Positions 47,353 to 58,620 of a stretch of 64,000 bases of DNA are shown one piece after another. A program made the position numbers and the translations under genes. Under the pieces are notes generated by a model that saw only the letters and a list, made by a program, of their open reading frames with translations, made no database searches and had not been told where the DNA came from. The stretch covers positions 69,894 to 133,893 of the forward strand of contig JAANYP010002858.1 in NCBI GenBank assembly GCA_020465985.1. Reading direction: 5' to 3'. The stretch's first letter is position 1, and the number at the start of each line of letters is the position of its first letter. This stretch comes from Centrapalus pauciflorus. Taxonomy: Eukaryota; Streptophyta; Magnoliopsida; Asterales; Asteraceae.

Positions 47353-47751
47353 GAGGGTTGGGGCTCACATAAGAATCCTTCAATTTCGTGAGAACCCTCC
47401 CAAATGCACATATTTATAAATCAAATGCACAAATTTAAAAGTTAAATTTATAACTTAAAATCATTATTGGTTTTCAATATTAATAAATATCATAATCTAA
47501 CATTAAAATTACCTTTAAAATTTAAATTCATCAAATTTTACACTAAATGCACAAATTTTGTCAAATACACAATTTCTTACATAAAGTGTACAAATTTATC
47601 ATGAGATGCGTAAATGTTTATATATCAAATGCATAAAATTATCAAATGTATAAATTTTAGCATCAAATGCATAACTTTATATATTAAATGCACAAATTTT
47701 AGAGCAGTTCTCACGGTCTCATGGAATTGAGGGTTCTTACCGGGACCCAAC
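47353..47751. mobile_element. TIR element next to (TA)n, AAATGCACAAATTT family
   Basis: Ends GTTGGGGCTCACATAAGAAT and the complement GTTGGGTCCCGGTAAGAACC. Interior made of about ten degenerate copies of ATCAAATGCACAAATTT. A (TA)n tract abuts the right end (47752-47771) and a short one the left end. Same family, opposite orientation, at 62585-63008. Confidence 0.7.
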
Positions 47752-47771
47752 TATATATATATATATATATA

Positions 47772-48109
47772 AAGTAAATATTATTAAATTATCATATTTT
47801 ATTTCTACAAGTTTTATAAACTCTTTACATAACTTTTTTATTATTGTTTTATTATAAATTATTAGTTATCAACGTACATAACTCAAAAATGTTAAGATAA
47901 TTTGATTTAAAATTTAAATACACGTGTTTTTTTAAAAACTATAATCTGTAGTGTAAACTTATTTTTATAGAATGTTAAAACCTCGAATCACCGATGGGCG
48001 ATATCCGATGACACCTGGATGGCAACAAGCATTCATTACCCAATGAGAATTGGTGCGGGAATGAGATTTGAGATTCCCGATCACCCTTCCTAAAGCATTT
48101 TTTCAACAC
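47772..48109. other. AT-rich intergenic DNA
   Basis: Nothing recognised. Confidence 0.35.
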
Positions 48110-48112
48110 TAA

Positions 48113-48439
48113 GGGGGCGTTTGGTTCGCTGGAATCTGACGGAATGGAATGAGATCTGTCAAAGGAATGGAGTTCTGGAAGCAATGGAATCTGTCTGAAT
48201 CCAAATACTATTGTTTGTTGAGAATAAGAAGACATGTTGTTAAAAGGATTGCTTTGAAGGAATGAAATTTAAATTCCTTCCATTTTGCTATGGAATGGTC
48301 ATTCCTTCAAAAGGAGAGATTTTTTTAAAAATGTGGAATGGTCATTCCATTCCTTTGGACTACCAAACAACCCATCAGAATGAAAACTACATTCCTTTTT
48401 CGTCAGATTCCATTAGATTCCAGCGAACCAAACGCCCCA
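48113..48439. mobile_element. Tourist-like MITE (PIF/Harbinger type)
   Basis: TIRs GGGGGCGTTTGGTTCGCTGG and the complement of CCAGCGAACCAAACGCCCC. TAA on both sides (48110-48112 and 48440-48442). 327 bp; the interior is itself partly palindromic (AATGGTCATTCC). Confidence 0.85.
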
Positions 48440-48442
48440 TAA

Positions 48443-49246
48443 ATCATTTATATAATCCATTTGTTCGATGAAAAAACATCTCCCAGTGACCTAACTGATA
48501 AAACAATAAAAACATAATGGTTTTTTAGGATTAAACTGATAAATCTATGAAAACATATTTTTTAATATAAATCCTTAATATAATACATTGATAATTAGTT
48601 GTTTTTCAAGTTTTATATAACTAACACCCACCTAAGCCATTACAAGACTAGTTTTCACATCAAATTATGTAAAAGAAAATAAAATAAATTTTACTATTAC
48701 TAACTCAGTCATGACAATAATATTAATCAAGAACATGCATACAAAGGGAATTAATCAAAATTTTTGTGGAAAAAATTCCAAATTCTTAAAAGTTTAAGAT
48801 TAACTACTGAAATTTCAAATTTTCATTCTTGAATGTTTGTTGTTGACCAACGTTTATCTTTCTGTCTTATGTGGATGATAGCTAAATAAGACATAAAAAG
48901 ATAAAAAGGAAAAGGAAAAGTTACCAGGGAATATAATCTAAAATACAAAATTTAACAATAAAGATTATAAAAATTTTTAGGCTAAGAAAAATAACGTAAA
49001 TTTATATTTTGGTCAAGAAAGGATATTAAATTCAAATTTTAAGTCGATAAAAATAATCAAACTTTATGTTTTTACCAAAAAAGTGACTATAAAATTAAAA
49101 TTTTACCTTCTTAGACCTTAGTTGGTCATAAATACCATTTTTTTTTGTCAAAATTTGAATTTTATGTTTTTTTTGCCTAAAAATTTCACATTACCTTTAT
49201 CGTCAATTTGTGTATTTTATGTTACAATTATTGGTGATTTGCCCAA
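48443..49246. other. AT-rich intergenic DNA
   Basis: Nothing recognised. Confidence 0.35.
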
Positions 49247-49255
49247 ATAAAAATA

Positions 49256-49694
49256 GGGATAATTACTAAAATAGTCAAATCTCACACCTTTATTCACTTT
49301 TTAGCCACTTTACATACATTTTACCAAAATAGACACACTTTACGTTACCACATTTACGTGATTTGTATTTTTTTTTTCATTTTTAATGCATTACGTTACA
49401 AAAGGTGTCTAATCACGTAAATTGTTGTACTTTACGTGACCATTTTTGCTCCTTCCCCATGAATGTTTAGTGGGATGTCTTGTCACACTTTACGTGACCA
49501 AGTACAACAATTTACGTGACCAAACACCTTTTGTAACGTAATGCATTAAAAAAATGAAAAAAAGTACAAATCACGTAAATTGTGGCTATCACGTAAATGT
49601 GGTCACGTAAATTGTGGCTATTCTGGTAAAATGTATATAAAATGGCTAAAAAGTGAATAAATGTGTGAGATTTGACTATTTTAGTAATTATCCC
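49256..49694. mobile_element. MULE-type MITE, 439 bp
   Basis: TIRs of about 75 bp starting GGGATAATTACTAAAATAGT, flanked by perfect 9-bp duplications ATAAAAATA (49247-49255 and 49695-49703). The interior repeats CACGTAAATTGTGG and TTTACGTGACC blocks in both orientations. Confidence 0.9.
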
Positions 49695-49880
49695 ATAAAA
49701 ATATGTTAGAGATGCTCTAATTAAGTATGTGATTAGTTGATCGTAAATTACATAACTAACTATTAAATAAATTTGTGTTACATAATTGACAAAATGCATA
49801 CAAAGTATCTTACGTTTTCTTACGATTTGTGTTGTTACTATACATTAACATTAACAATATAACTATTTTCAAACGTGGTT

Positions 49881-50564
49881 TCACTGTTCATTGAACAGTG
49901 AAGCTAGCTGACAGGCAGCTGAAGCAGACAGGTAAGCAGCTGACTTATTTTATTATTATATATATATTATATAACATTTCTGTTTTTCTCTGATAACTTT
50001 TGATATATTGTATTTTATTAAAATTTGAATATGTCATTACGATCGCATTATTTTTGTCTACATTCTGACATAAAATTTATTATCGTCGGAACCAATTTTT
50101 TTAAGCTGGCAGACATGCAGCTGATTAAATATTTTATTTTATATACAATGTATAATTGTTATTTTTTCCTATTATAACGTTTGATGTATTATATTTTATA
50201 AAAATTCAAAAATAGCATCATGACCGCTTTTCTTTTATCTACATTTTAACACAAATTGTATTTCGTGTCAGCTAATTTTAAAATGACAAAATTTTTATTA
50301 TTTAGTTGATTGATCAATTACACTCTTTCACTGTTCATCGAATAATAAAGCTAGCTGGTAGACAAGTAAACGACTAACTTTTTTTTTATTACTTTATATA
50401 TGTATATATATAACATTTTTGTGTTTACTGTGATAACCTTTGCGATATTATATTTTATTAAAATTTAAATATATTATTATGATCGTATTATTTTAATTTA
50501 CATTGTTTCATAAATATCGTATCGGATGTTATTCCCGCCGCAACGCGCGGGTAAAAATACCTAG
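49881..50564 (+). mobile_element. Non-autonomous Helitron
   Basis: The 3' end is typical: a GC-rich hairpin CCCGC...GCGGG (50534-50551) about 10 bp before terminal CTAG (50561-50564) followed by T. The body is three degenerate ~200-230 bp repeats, two of which begin TCACTGTTCAT; the first start is a palindrome with 11-bp arms. The 5' end is inferred from this repeat. Confidence 0.65.
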
Positions 50565-51397
50565 TTACTATTATATTGGGAATATATGAACTTGTATTCC
50601 CATACTTTGAATCCATCACAAGTGACACAACATGAACAAAAAGATGCTGTAAAGTTAAAAACTTAAAGCCTAAACCTAAACCTCCTTTGACATGATACGA
50701 CAGAATTCAGTCATAGATAACTACAACGAGTAACACGATTGGAATAAGTAAAAACGCGGTTGGATTTGAACCGAAAAAGAACTATTGCTTCCACTAAAGA
50801 AGACACAATTAGATGGAAATGGAATATTCTAATAATTTTTTTGTTTCTAAATCAAGTGTGTTACAATGGGAATATGAATGAGAATGGATGCCAAATTGGG
50901 AATAAGATATGTGTACCAAGGTTAAAAGGCATTGGCATAAAGGCAAAGAAGCACCATATCATTGAAGTGACATAAAAAGGGGATAAAACCGTAAACCAAT
51001 ACAACTTGGACTTATTCATCCATATCGTTTTGTAATTTATATGGAATTTAGTGCAACTTGGTTTGTGGTTGTCGTGGCCTTGTATCTACCGGACCAACTT
51101 CATCATCTTGACCAAGTTTGCATCTACGACAAAACATCTGAATGAACGTATCATTAGAATTGTGTACGGTTATGTTTGATTAGTAGGATCTAGAAACTAT
51201 GACCAAACTAATAATCTCATACTGATATTTTCTCATAATAAACAGATTGGATTGGTATTGTAAACTGAAATTGGTTTGACAAGTTGGGGATTTTTGCTTC
51301 AATTTTTATTTTTGTAACATGATAAGTATGTTTATAATATCTATAATTGTTAACGTAAAAAAGTAAATTTTTAGTAGCAGTATTCAAGTTTAATGAA
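50565..51397. other. Intergenic DNA
   Basis: No gene recognised. It ends in ATGAA (51393-51397), the left target duplication of the next element. Confidence 0.45.
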
Positions 51398-51750
51398 TGT
51401 CAGGATCTAAAACTAAATAACCAAGATTAACTGATTTGAAATTTATCAGAGTATAAATCAATAATCTTGCTTTGAATCAAAGTTTAATTAAGAAGTTTGC
51501 GGAATAACACTTAATTATTTTAACAAAAACTTTCAGAACCAATGAAACATAAAACATAAGAAGTAATCAAGACTGTTTGTATTGCTGAATTCAATGATTA
51601 CAATCACCTCTAATCTGTTTTGATTAGACGAAGAACACAGACTGTTCTTAGGGTTTTACAACCTTAGAGGCTTGAGAAAACTTAATCAACAAAGCAATTA
51701 CAGACTCAAAATATGTAGAAAACTTCTATTCAATAGAAAACCTATTCTGT

Positions 51751-51759
51751 CTATTTATA
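51751..51759 (-). promoter_or_regulatory. TATA box in LTR (same at 61662-61670)
   Basis: TATAAATAG on the minus strand, a canonical plant TATA box. In the right-hand (5') LTR, 61662-61670, it would drive the element's RNA. Confidence 0.6.
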
Positions 51760-51877
51760 TTGCTTTTTGGACTTGTTTCCTTGAAGGACTATGACTTCTC
51801 TGATAGTAGATATGCTGGAATCTTCATGTAGATATCGTTTCCTGAAAATCAGCACTTTCTGTTTATGAAACTGTTGA

Positions 51878-52033
51878 GCAGCTTGAATCTCTTGACAGCA
51901 TGAACTGAGCAGCTTGAGTTGTTTTGCTCTGGCAGCTTGAACTTTTACACTGGCAGCTCGAGTTTCTTCAACTAGCAGCATGAACTTTGTATTTACATGA
52001 AAAATCTACTAACAGTCTGAGAAGTCTAACTAA
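51878..52033. repeat. CAGCWTGAR motif array, 3' LTR
   Basis: Eight copies of GCAGCTTGAA, ACAGCATGAA, GCAGCTCGAG, ACAGTCTGAG and similar in 156 bp, at 18-30 bp spacing. The identical array lies at 61789-61944 in the 5' LTR. Confidence 0.9.
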
Positions 52034-52065
52034 CAGTTTGAACATACTTAAATTATTTCCCAACA

Positions 52066-52075
52066 ATCTCCCCCT
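52066..52075 (-). other. Polypurine tract, young element
   Basis: Minus strand AGGGGGAGAT directly before the LTR terminus TGTTGGG. Confidence 0.9.
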
Positions 52076-52166
52076 AACTTAAATTCTTTGCACAAGACTT
52101 TAAGTTCTATACAAACATGGAAATGAAAAAGTAAACTGTTATTCACAAACCAAGGCTTTCAAAAAC

Positions 52167-54962
52167 TTACAACTGTGCAAGTTTATGATCTATAGCCTTC
52201 AAAAATTCTCTCTTTAGCTCATCTCTATCACAAGATATTCTGACAGACTTCATCTGGAGTAGTATATTCTTTGGAAGATCATAGAATTCAAGATTAAAGA
52301 ACATACCAGATCCATCTGTGAATTTGATTCTGTAAGTCTTGGATTTGACAAAAATATTAACTTCCTTGATTTTCAATCCCTTCTTGTTGGCATCCTCTAC
52401 ATCTTTTCTAATAAATTCAGGATCAACAATGGACTTCAGATCTCTGATGACTTGTTTCACTTGTGGTAGAGAAGATCTAACTTGTGATACAGACCCAATG
52501 TTGTGCATTCTGATAAGCTCATCTCTGGTCAACTTCTGAACCATCTGCCAAAATGTATCATATTCTTCTTCAGGACCAGACTCTCTTCTTATCACAAACT
52601 TAATTCTCAAGTCACGGTCATCCAGTGACTTAGCAAACCAGTAGTTGATTTGAGGCTTTGTAAAATCATGTTGATCAATCAACTTCTCTATCTCCATGGC
52701 CTTTTGTAGTTGTTGCTCAAAGAGCAGCCTTTTAACCGATGAAGGAATAGAAAGAGCAGCTTGATCAGTGGGAACAGGTGTACTGGCAGCAGCTTGAATA
52801 TGACTTGTAGTAGGTTGAGCTGGTTCTTGTGATGATTGGACTTCTTGGGAGGTTTTTGCTTTCTTTCTTTTCTCCATTTCTTTATCATGTATTTCCTGCA
52901 GCCTTTCAGTAGTCATGGACTGAGCCATTTTCTTTGGAATACCTGCTGCAAAGGCAAAATTGATTAAGAATCTTCTGTGCTCAGCCTTGGTGTGCCCTGT
53001 TGGCATCTTTCTCTTCTTTTCACCTGGTTTGCCCACAAACCCCTTTAGGTAATCACCTAATGTCTCATCATCATCTATTGGCGGCTGGGCTTGCTGATCT
53101 AATTCTTTATCCTGTTCTTCTGCTAACCTTTTGGCAACTTCAGCATCAAAGGCAATCTGGGCTTCTTTGGAGGAGAATTTGTGCTTTGGAGATTCAATAA
53201 GAATGCCCTTGCCTTTGTCTTTTGCAGAAGAGGATGTTGCTTGGACTGTACTTGATGGAGCTTGAATGCCTTCCCTGATCACAACTCCAGTGACTTTTGA
53301 AGGAGCAGCTTGAGTTTCTAGGCTAACAGCTTGAGAAGCTGTTGGGACTGCTAGCCTAGAAACTGGGACTGTTGGTGCTACTTGGACTGTTGTTGTTGAT
53401 GGAGCTGCTTGGACTGTTGTAGGAACCTCCTGATTCTCCCCCTTTTTGGAAGCATTGGTTTGGTCAGAAGGACCTACAACCTTTGCCCCTTGGGTTTGAA
53501 TCAAACGCTCTAATTGAATGAGCTTATTTCCACAAAGGGTAAACCCCTTATGAAGATAATCCATCCTCTGATTTTGAGCCATTTCTGATTGCTTTAGGGC
53601 CATTATTTGTGCACCCTGTGCAGCAATGATGGACATTTGGTATTCCAACATAGCTACAACAGGTTTCAGCTTGGGATCCGTCAAAAGCTAGAGTTGCAGA
53701 CTAGTCTCAAGATCAGAAAACACCGGAGGTGCTTGTGATCTATCACTAACATTAATACCAGAAGTAGAAACCTCTGGGCCCCTCTGTTCTTGGTTCTGGG
53801 GACTTCCAGCTTGTGTTTGCACACTTGCTGTTGCCATGGGTGTGGTCTTAGCTATGTTGGCACTGTCCTGTGCCTCTTGTGCAGAGACATCAGTAGTGTC
53901 AGCCACAGAACCCATATGAACCATCTCTGAAGAGATGTTCACCTCCTGAGTGAGGATGGGAGTTTCCTCTAGTGGTTCCCTTTGGATATGCTGTGCAGGA
54001 GTATCCTCCTGCACAAGGATATATGGCTCTTGCTGATGGGAGGAGGAAGGAGCTCTTGGTCCCCTTTTTCTTTTGTATATATTTTTGAGTGGGCGTGTTG
54101 GCTGTACAAAAGGATCAGTGGGAGTTTGTGTATCATGAGGAGTGGGTTGGGGTCTTGGGGGTGTAGCAGTGATGTTAGGCTGAGCCTGCTCAAGACCCTC
54201 TCCTCTGTTTCCTGAAATGATGTTCATCATTGCAGAGGGCAATGGAACATCTACACTGACAAAATTGGCACTTGGCTTTATCAGCCTTTTGATAGAAGAT
54301 AGTGAGTGCCTATGGGAAATATGTATCCTCTTATGTAAATGAGAAGTAGTGCAGGTGTGTGCAATGATTTCTGCCAAAAATCTTGGATACATTAAAAACT
54401 TCCCATTCTTTAGGGAATGATGCCTTAACATCCCCTGAAAAATCATGTTTGAAAAATTAAACCGTTGGCCTGTTGAAAAGCACACTAAGGCAGTGGCAAT
54501 GTTAGAAGAAAATTCTGACCAACCAGTTCTTTTGGGGCTCATACACTGCTGAATAATATGTACAAGAAATTTCCATTTAGGAGAAAAATAGGCTTTCAAG
54601 AAAGTAAATGAATCAGCAGGACCCCTATAACCTATATTGTAAAGACCAGTATGTAAAGCGTTAAGGATTAGGTCTGTTATACCTGTGGCATCTTGAAGAT
54701 GCAAATGGTGCCGAATGGATTCCTCAGTGATGGTGATGGGAGTGCCATCAATTTTGGATAGTAAAGTGGGAATTCCATTGATGGTTTGAAAAGTGGCACG
54801 GTTCCAGAACTGTTCGATATGCGATATGTATATGGTGGGATTGATATTGAGGGCATGGTTGATATGGGAGTGCCTGAGGAAATCCATCATGTCATGGAAC
54901 GGCTGAAGTTCAGAGTGTTTGAGAGAGTATGGAAGGCAGTTGTGTTCTTTGACAAACTCCAT
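52167..54962 (-). pseudogene. Accessory ORF (aORF) of young element, one TAG
   Basis: ATG at 54960-54962 (MEFVKEHNCLPYSLKHSE). 424 codons, then TAG at 53688-53690, then 505 more codons in the same frame to 52167. The N-terminal core contains FHDMMDFLRHSHINHAL, YISHIEQFWNRATF, DGTPITITEESIRHHLHLQD and LMYPRFLAEII; it aligns by eye with the inner (FRQMMDFL, VRQFYEHL) and outer (YLQQFW) copies. A Pro/Thr/Gln linker follows, then an Ala/Val/Gln-rich linker coded by CAGCTTGA-like motifs, and a charged C-terminus. No signal peptide or membrane helix. I class it as a pseudogene because of the TAG, but readthrough is possible, and in an element this young the stop predates insertion or is very recent. 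Confidence 0.75.
53306..53366. repeat. 61-bp hairpin repeat, aORF copy
   Basis: Identical to 57077-57137 in pol. Arms GTTTCTAGGCTA and TAGCCTAGAAAC are perfectly complementary, with an inner CAGCTT-GAG-AAGCTG hairpin. It lies in the disordered linker of the aORF. Confidence 0.95.
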
Positions 54963-55304
54963 GGATGATCAAACGATGGTTTAGGGTTTGAAAGAAGAAT
55001 GTGTGATTCGTTCAGAGAGAAAGCAGAAGGCCGTGGAAGAAAAATATGTAACTGGTAGTTACAACTGAACGAAACTGGGACCTTTAAAGGTTTCGAAAAG
55101 GTTGGGTCCCGCGCACACATTTGAAAAATTACCCAAATACCCTGCACACTTTGACAGATCAAGTGAAAATAACTAGCAGTCCGAGAAAATGAACTAGCAG
55201 CATGAGAAAATACTCATGCTGTTAGTGTAAAATTGTGCAACTTTTCAATGGAACAGTGTCTCCCCCTTAAATTAGCATACTGAGTCGATAATAATGAAAA
55301 CCAA
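54963..55304. other. Spacer between pol and aORF with internal polypurine tract
   Basis: Minus strand reads AATTTAAGGGGGAGAC at about 55258-55272, much like the true polypurine tract at 52066. Motifs GCAGTCCGAG, GCAGCATGAG and an inverted CTCATGCTG lie at 55172-55222. Confidence 0.7.
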
Positions 55305-57076
55305 TTAATCCATGTTTACCATACCAATATTTGATATTAGGAAAGTGAACCTTCCCACATCAAAAGGTTTTGTAAATAGATCAGCTAGCTGATCATCTGT
55401 ATGTATTTTGGTAACTTGGATTAACTTCTTTTCATTACAATCTCTGATGAAGTGAAACCTGATTTCTATATGCTTGGTTTTTGGGAATTTCACTGGGTTT
55501 TGCACAATGCTAATTGCACTTGAATTGTCAATATAAATAGGAGTGGATAAGAAATTCATACCATAGTCTCTTAGCTGATTTTGAATCCACATTACCTGGG
55601 AGCAGCAGCTTGCAGCTGCTACGTATTCTGCTTCAGTGGATGATGTGGAGACAGTTGTTTGCTTTTTGCATTGCCAAGAGACCAGTCTTGCTCCTAAGTA
55701 TTGACATCCACCAGTTGTGGATTTCCTGTCAATGTTGCAACCACCATAGTCACTGTCAGAATAAGCAGTTAGTTCAAAAGGAGAGTCTTTAGGATACCAT
55801 AGGCCTAAATGTGGTTGGCCTTTAAGATATCTAAAGATTCTCTTAACAGCAACCAAGTGAGAATCCTTTGGAGAGCATTGAAACCTAGCACACACACAGA
55901 CAGCAAACATTATATCAGGTCTAGAAGATGTTAGATACATGAGAGATCCTATAAGGGATCTGTATAGATGAATGTCCACATCTATGCCATCTTTGTCTGT
56001 ATGGAGCTGTTTATGAGGATCCATTGGAGTGCTTGCAACCTTTGTGTCTTGATAGCCAAACTTTTCCAGTATGTCTTTGACATACTTTGATTGACTTATG
56101 AATAGACCAGTAGGCTTCTGTTTAACCTGCAGCCCTAGAAAGAATGTGAGTTCCCCCATTGAACTCATTTGAAACTTTTTGTGCATTAGGGCCTCAAAAT
56201 CTTTGCACAACCCATCATTAGTTGAGCCAAAGATGATGTCATCAACATAGATTTGGACAAGAAGAATCTCAGCTTTGATGGATTTAGTGAAAAGTGTTTT
56301 GTCCAGAGTGCCTCTCTTGAATCCATTCTGTAGAAGATATGATGACAGTGTGTCATACCATGCTCTGGGGGCTTGGTGAAGACCATAGAGAGCTTTGTCT
56401 AGCTTGTACACCCTGTCTGGATACTTGTAGTCTTCAAAACCAGGAGGTTGACACACATACACTTCCTCTTCAATTGTCCCATACAGGAAAGCAGACTTAA
56501 CATCCATTTGATACACTTTAAATCCTTTGAAACTTGCATATGCTAGAAATAGTCTGATGGCTTCAATTCTTGCTAATGGAGCAAAGACATCATCATAATC
56601 TATTCCTTCTTCTTGAGTGTACCCTTGTGCTACTAGTCTTGCTTTGTTCTTGATGACTATCCCTCTCTCATCCTTCTTGTTTCTGAACACCCATCTTGTA
56701 CCTATTGCTCTCTTACCTTTAGGAAGATCCACCAGAGTCCATACATTCTGAATTTTGAACTGTAAAAGCTCTTCTTGCATAGCTTCAATCCAGGATGAAT
56801 CTTTTAATGCTTCTGATGCCTTTTTAGGTTCCAATTGAGACATGAAACAGGCATGTTCAAAAGCAGCTAGACTGAATTCAGGAACTGCTTGTTCAGCAGC
56901 AGCAGTCTCATTGTGAACCATCTTCCTTGTTTGAACAGGAGTGCTTGGATCACCCAGTATTTGATTGAGAGGGTGATACTTATGAACTCTTAGTGTGGGC
57001 TCTCTCTCTGTTTGAAAGGACGTTCCAAGGTTTGTGTCATCTCCATCAGAACCAGTGAATGGTTCAGTTTCTGGAA

Positions 57077-57137
57077 CAGCTTGAGTTTCTAGGCTAACAG
57101 CTTGAGAAGCTGTTGGGACTGCTAGCCTAGAAACTGG
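57077..57137. repeat. 61-bp hairpin repeat, pol copy
   Basis: Identical to 53306-53366. It encodes part of VSRLAVPTASQAVSLETQA in the variable linker between integrase and RT, a peptide also found in the aORF. Confidence 0.95.
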
Positions 57138-57289
57138 AGCTGTTTCCTTTTGTGTTGGAGCTGTGCTGTCAGGACTTGGGAATGGAACTTCAGTGTCGGG
57201 ATTTGCATCATGTTGAGTGCTCAGGACCCCTGGAGGATCACATGACAGAAGTGGTAGAGTGGTGAAATCATCCCAACTTGTTGAATATG

Positions 57290-57365
57290 CAGCAGTCTGA
57301 AACTTTGTGCCAACAGCATGAGAAATTGTATTGGCAGCATGAGAATTTGTGTTAGCAGCTTCAAC
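57290..57365. repeat. CAGCWTGA motifs inside the pol linker
   Basis: GCAGTCTGAA, ACAGCATGAG, GCAGCATGAG and GCAGCTTCAA at about 20-bp spacing, in coding sequence for an Ala/Asn/His-rich linker. Confidence 0.8.
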
Positions 57366-58579
57366 CCTGTATGCATCAGCTTCTGCAGTATACTCAACAA
57401 AGCTCAGAGAATTTGTTAGTGAATCTAAATCAAACAACCAATCAGGACCAGTGCCTTTGATGTTAGCAGTATTTTCATTAAATTCAACATTGGCACTTTC
57501 TTCAATTGTTTTAGACACACTGTTGTATACTCTATAGGCTTTGCTTTGAGTTGAGTATCCTACAAAGAATCCTTCTTCAGCCTTACTCTCAAACTTCCCT
57601 AAGTGAGTCTTAGTGTGAAGAATAGTACATGGGCATCCAAAAGGCTTGAAGAAAGCTATTAGGGGACTTCTGTTATGGAATAACTCATAGGGAGTTTTTC
57701 CTTGAGATTGGACAACTTGAACCCTATTTAGAACATAACAGGCTGTATTAACAGCTTCTGCCCAGAAAGTCATTGGCAGATTTGAATCAGCTAGCATTGT
57801 TCTAGCAGCCTCAATTAATGTTCTATTCTTTCTTTCAGCTACACCATTTTGCTGTGGTGTTCTTGGTGCACTATATTGTCTAGCAATGCCTTTGGACTCA
57901 CAGAAACTGTTTAGAATTTGATTTTTAAATTCAGTTCCATTGTCTGATCTTATCACCTTAACTTTGGAATTGGATTGGTTTTCTATCTTAAGGATAAAAG
58001 ACTTAACTAGCTCAGCAGTTTCATCTTTGGACCTAAGAAAGTAAACCCAAGTAAATCTGGTGAAATCATCAACAATGACTAAACAGTATGCCCTTTTATT
58101 CAAACTCAAAACAGATGTTGGACCAAATAGATCCATATGTAACAACTGAAGAACAGATGAGATTGAATTTACTTCTTTGGCCTTATGAGAAGTTTTGTGT
58201 TGCTTACCTTTAAGACATGCTACACAATGATCATCACAAATGAACTCCTTTTGTGGTAATCCTCTTACCAGATTCTTTTTAACTAAATCATTCATGGACT
58301 TGAAGTTCATGTGACACATCCTTCTATGCCAAAGAGCAGATTCATTTGATGATGCTTTGGATATTAAACAGCTTAAAGTATTTGATTTAGTCAAGAGAGC
58401 TGTGTCCAGGCAGTAAACATTGTCCTTTCTTGGTGTTCTGTAACTTTACCTCCTTTTGAGTTGCCTCCAAATGCAACAAAACCTCCATCAAAGCCTTTGA
58501 AATTTGACAAGCATTCAGAATTGCCTGTCATGTGCCTAGAGCATCCACTGTCCAGATGCCATCTTGTTCTATGAGGAGA

Positions 58580-58620
58580 CCTGTGGTTGCCCTGCACAAA
58601 TAACAGCTTAGTTAGTAGTG
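58580..58620 (-). promoter_or_regulatory. Possible 3' splice acceptor at gag-pol junction
   Basis: Minus strand CTACTAACTAAG, then CTGTTATTTGTGCAG before GGCAACC at 58591. The gag stop TAA (58608-58610) lies in the branch-point-like ACTAAC-TAAG text, as in the inner element near 24600. Confidence 0.4.

Larger units (their letters stand above)
51398..52065 (-). repeat. 3' LTR of young copia element
   Basis: TGTCAGGATC...CCCAACA, 668 bp. Minus-strand TATA box TATAAATAG at 51751-51759. Confidence 0.97.

Noticed and set aside
52339..53200. Plus-strand ORFs antisense to the aORF (and similar ORFs antisense to pol and gag elsewhere)
   Set aside because: Shadows of the longer minus-strand coding frames with no domain of their own.
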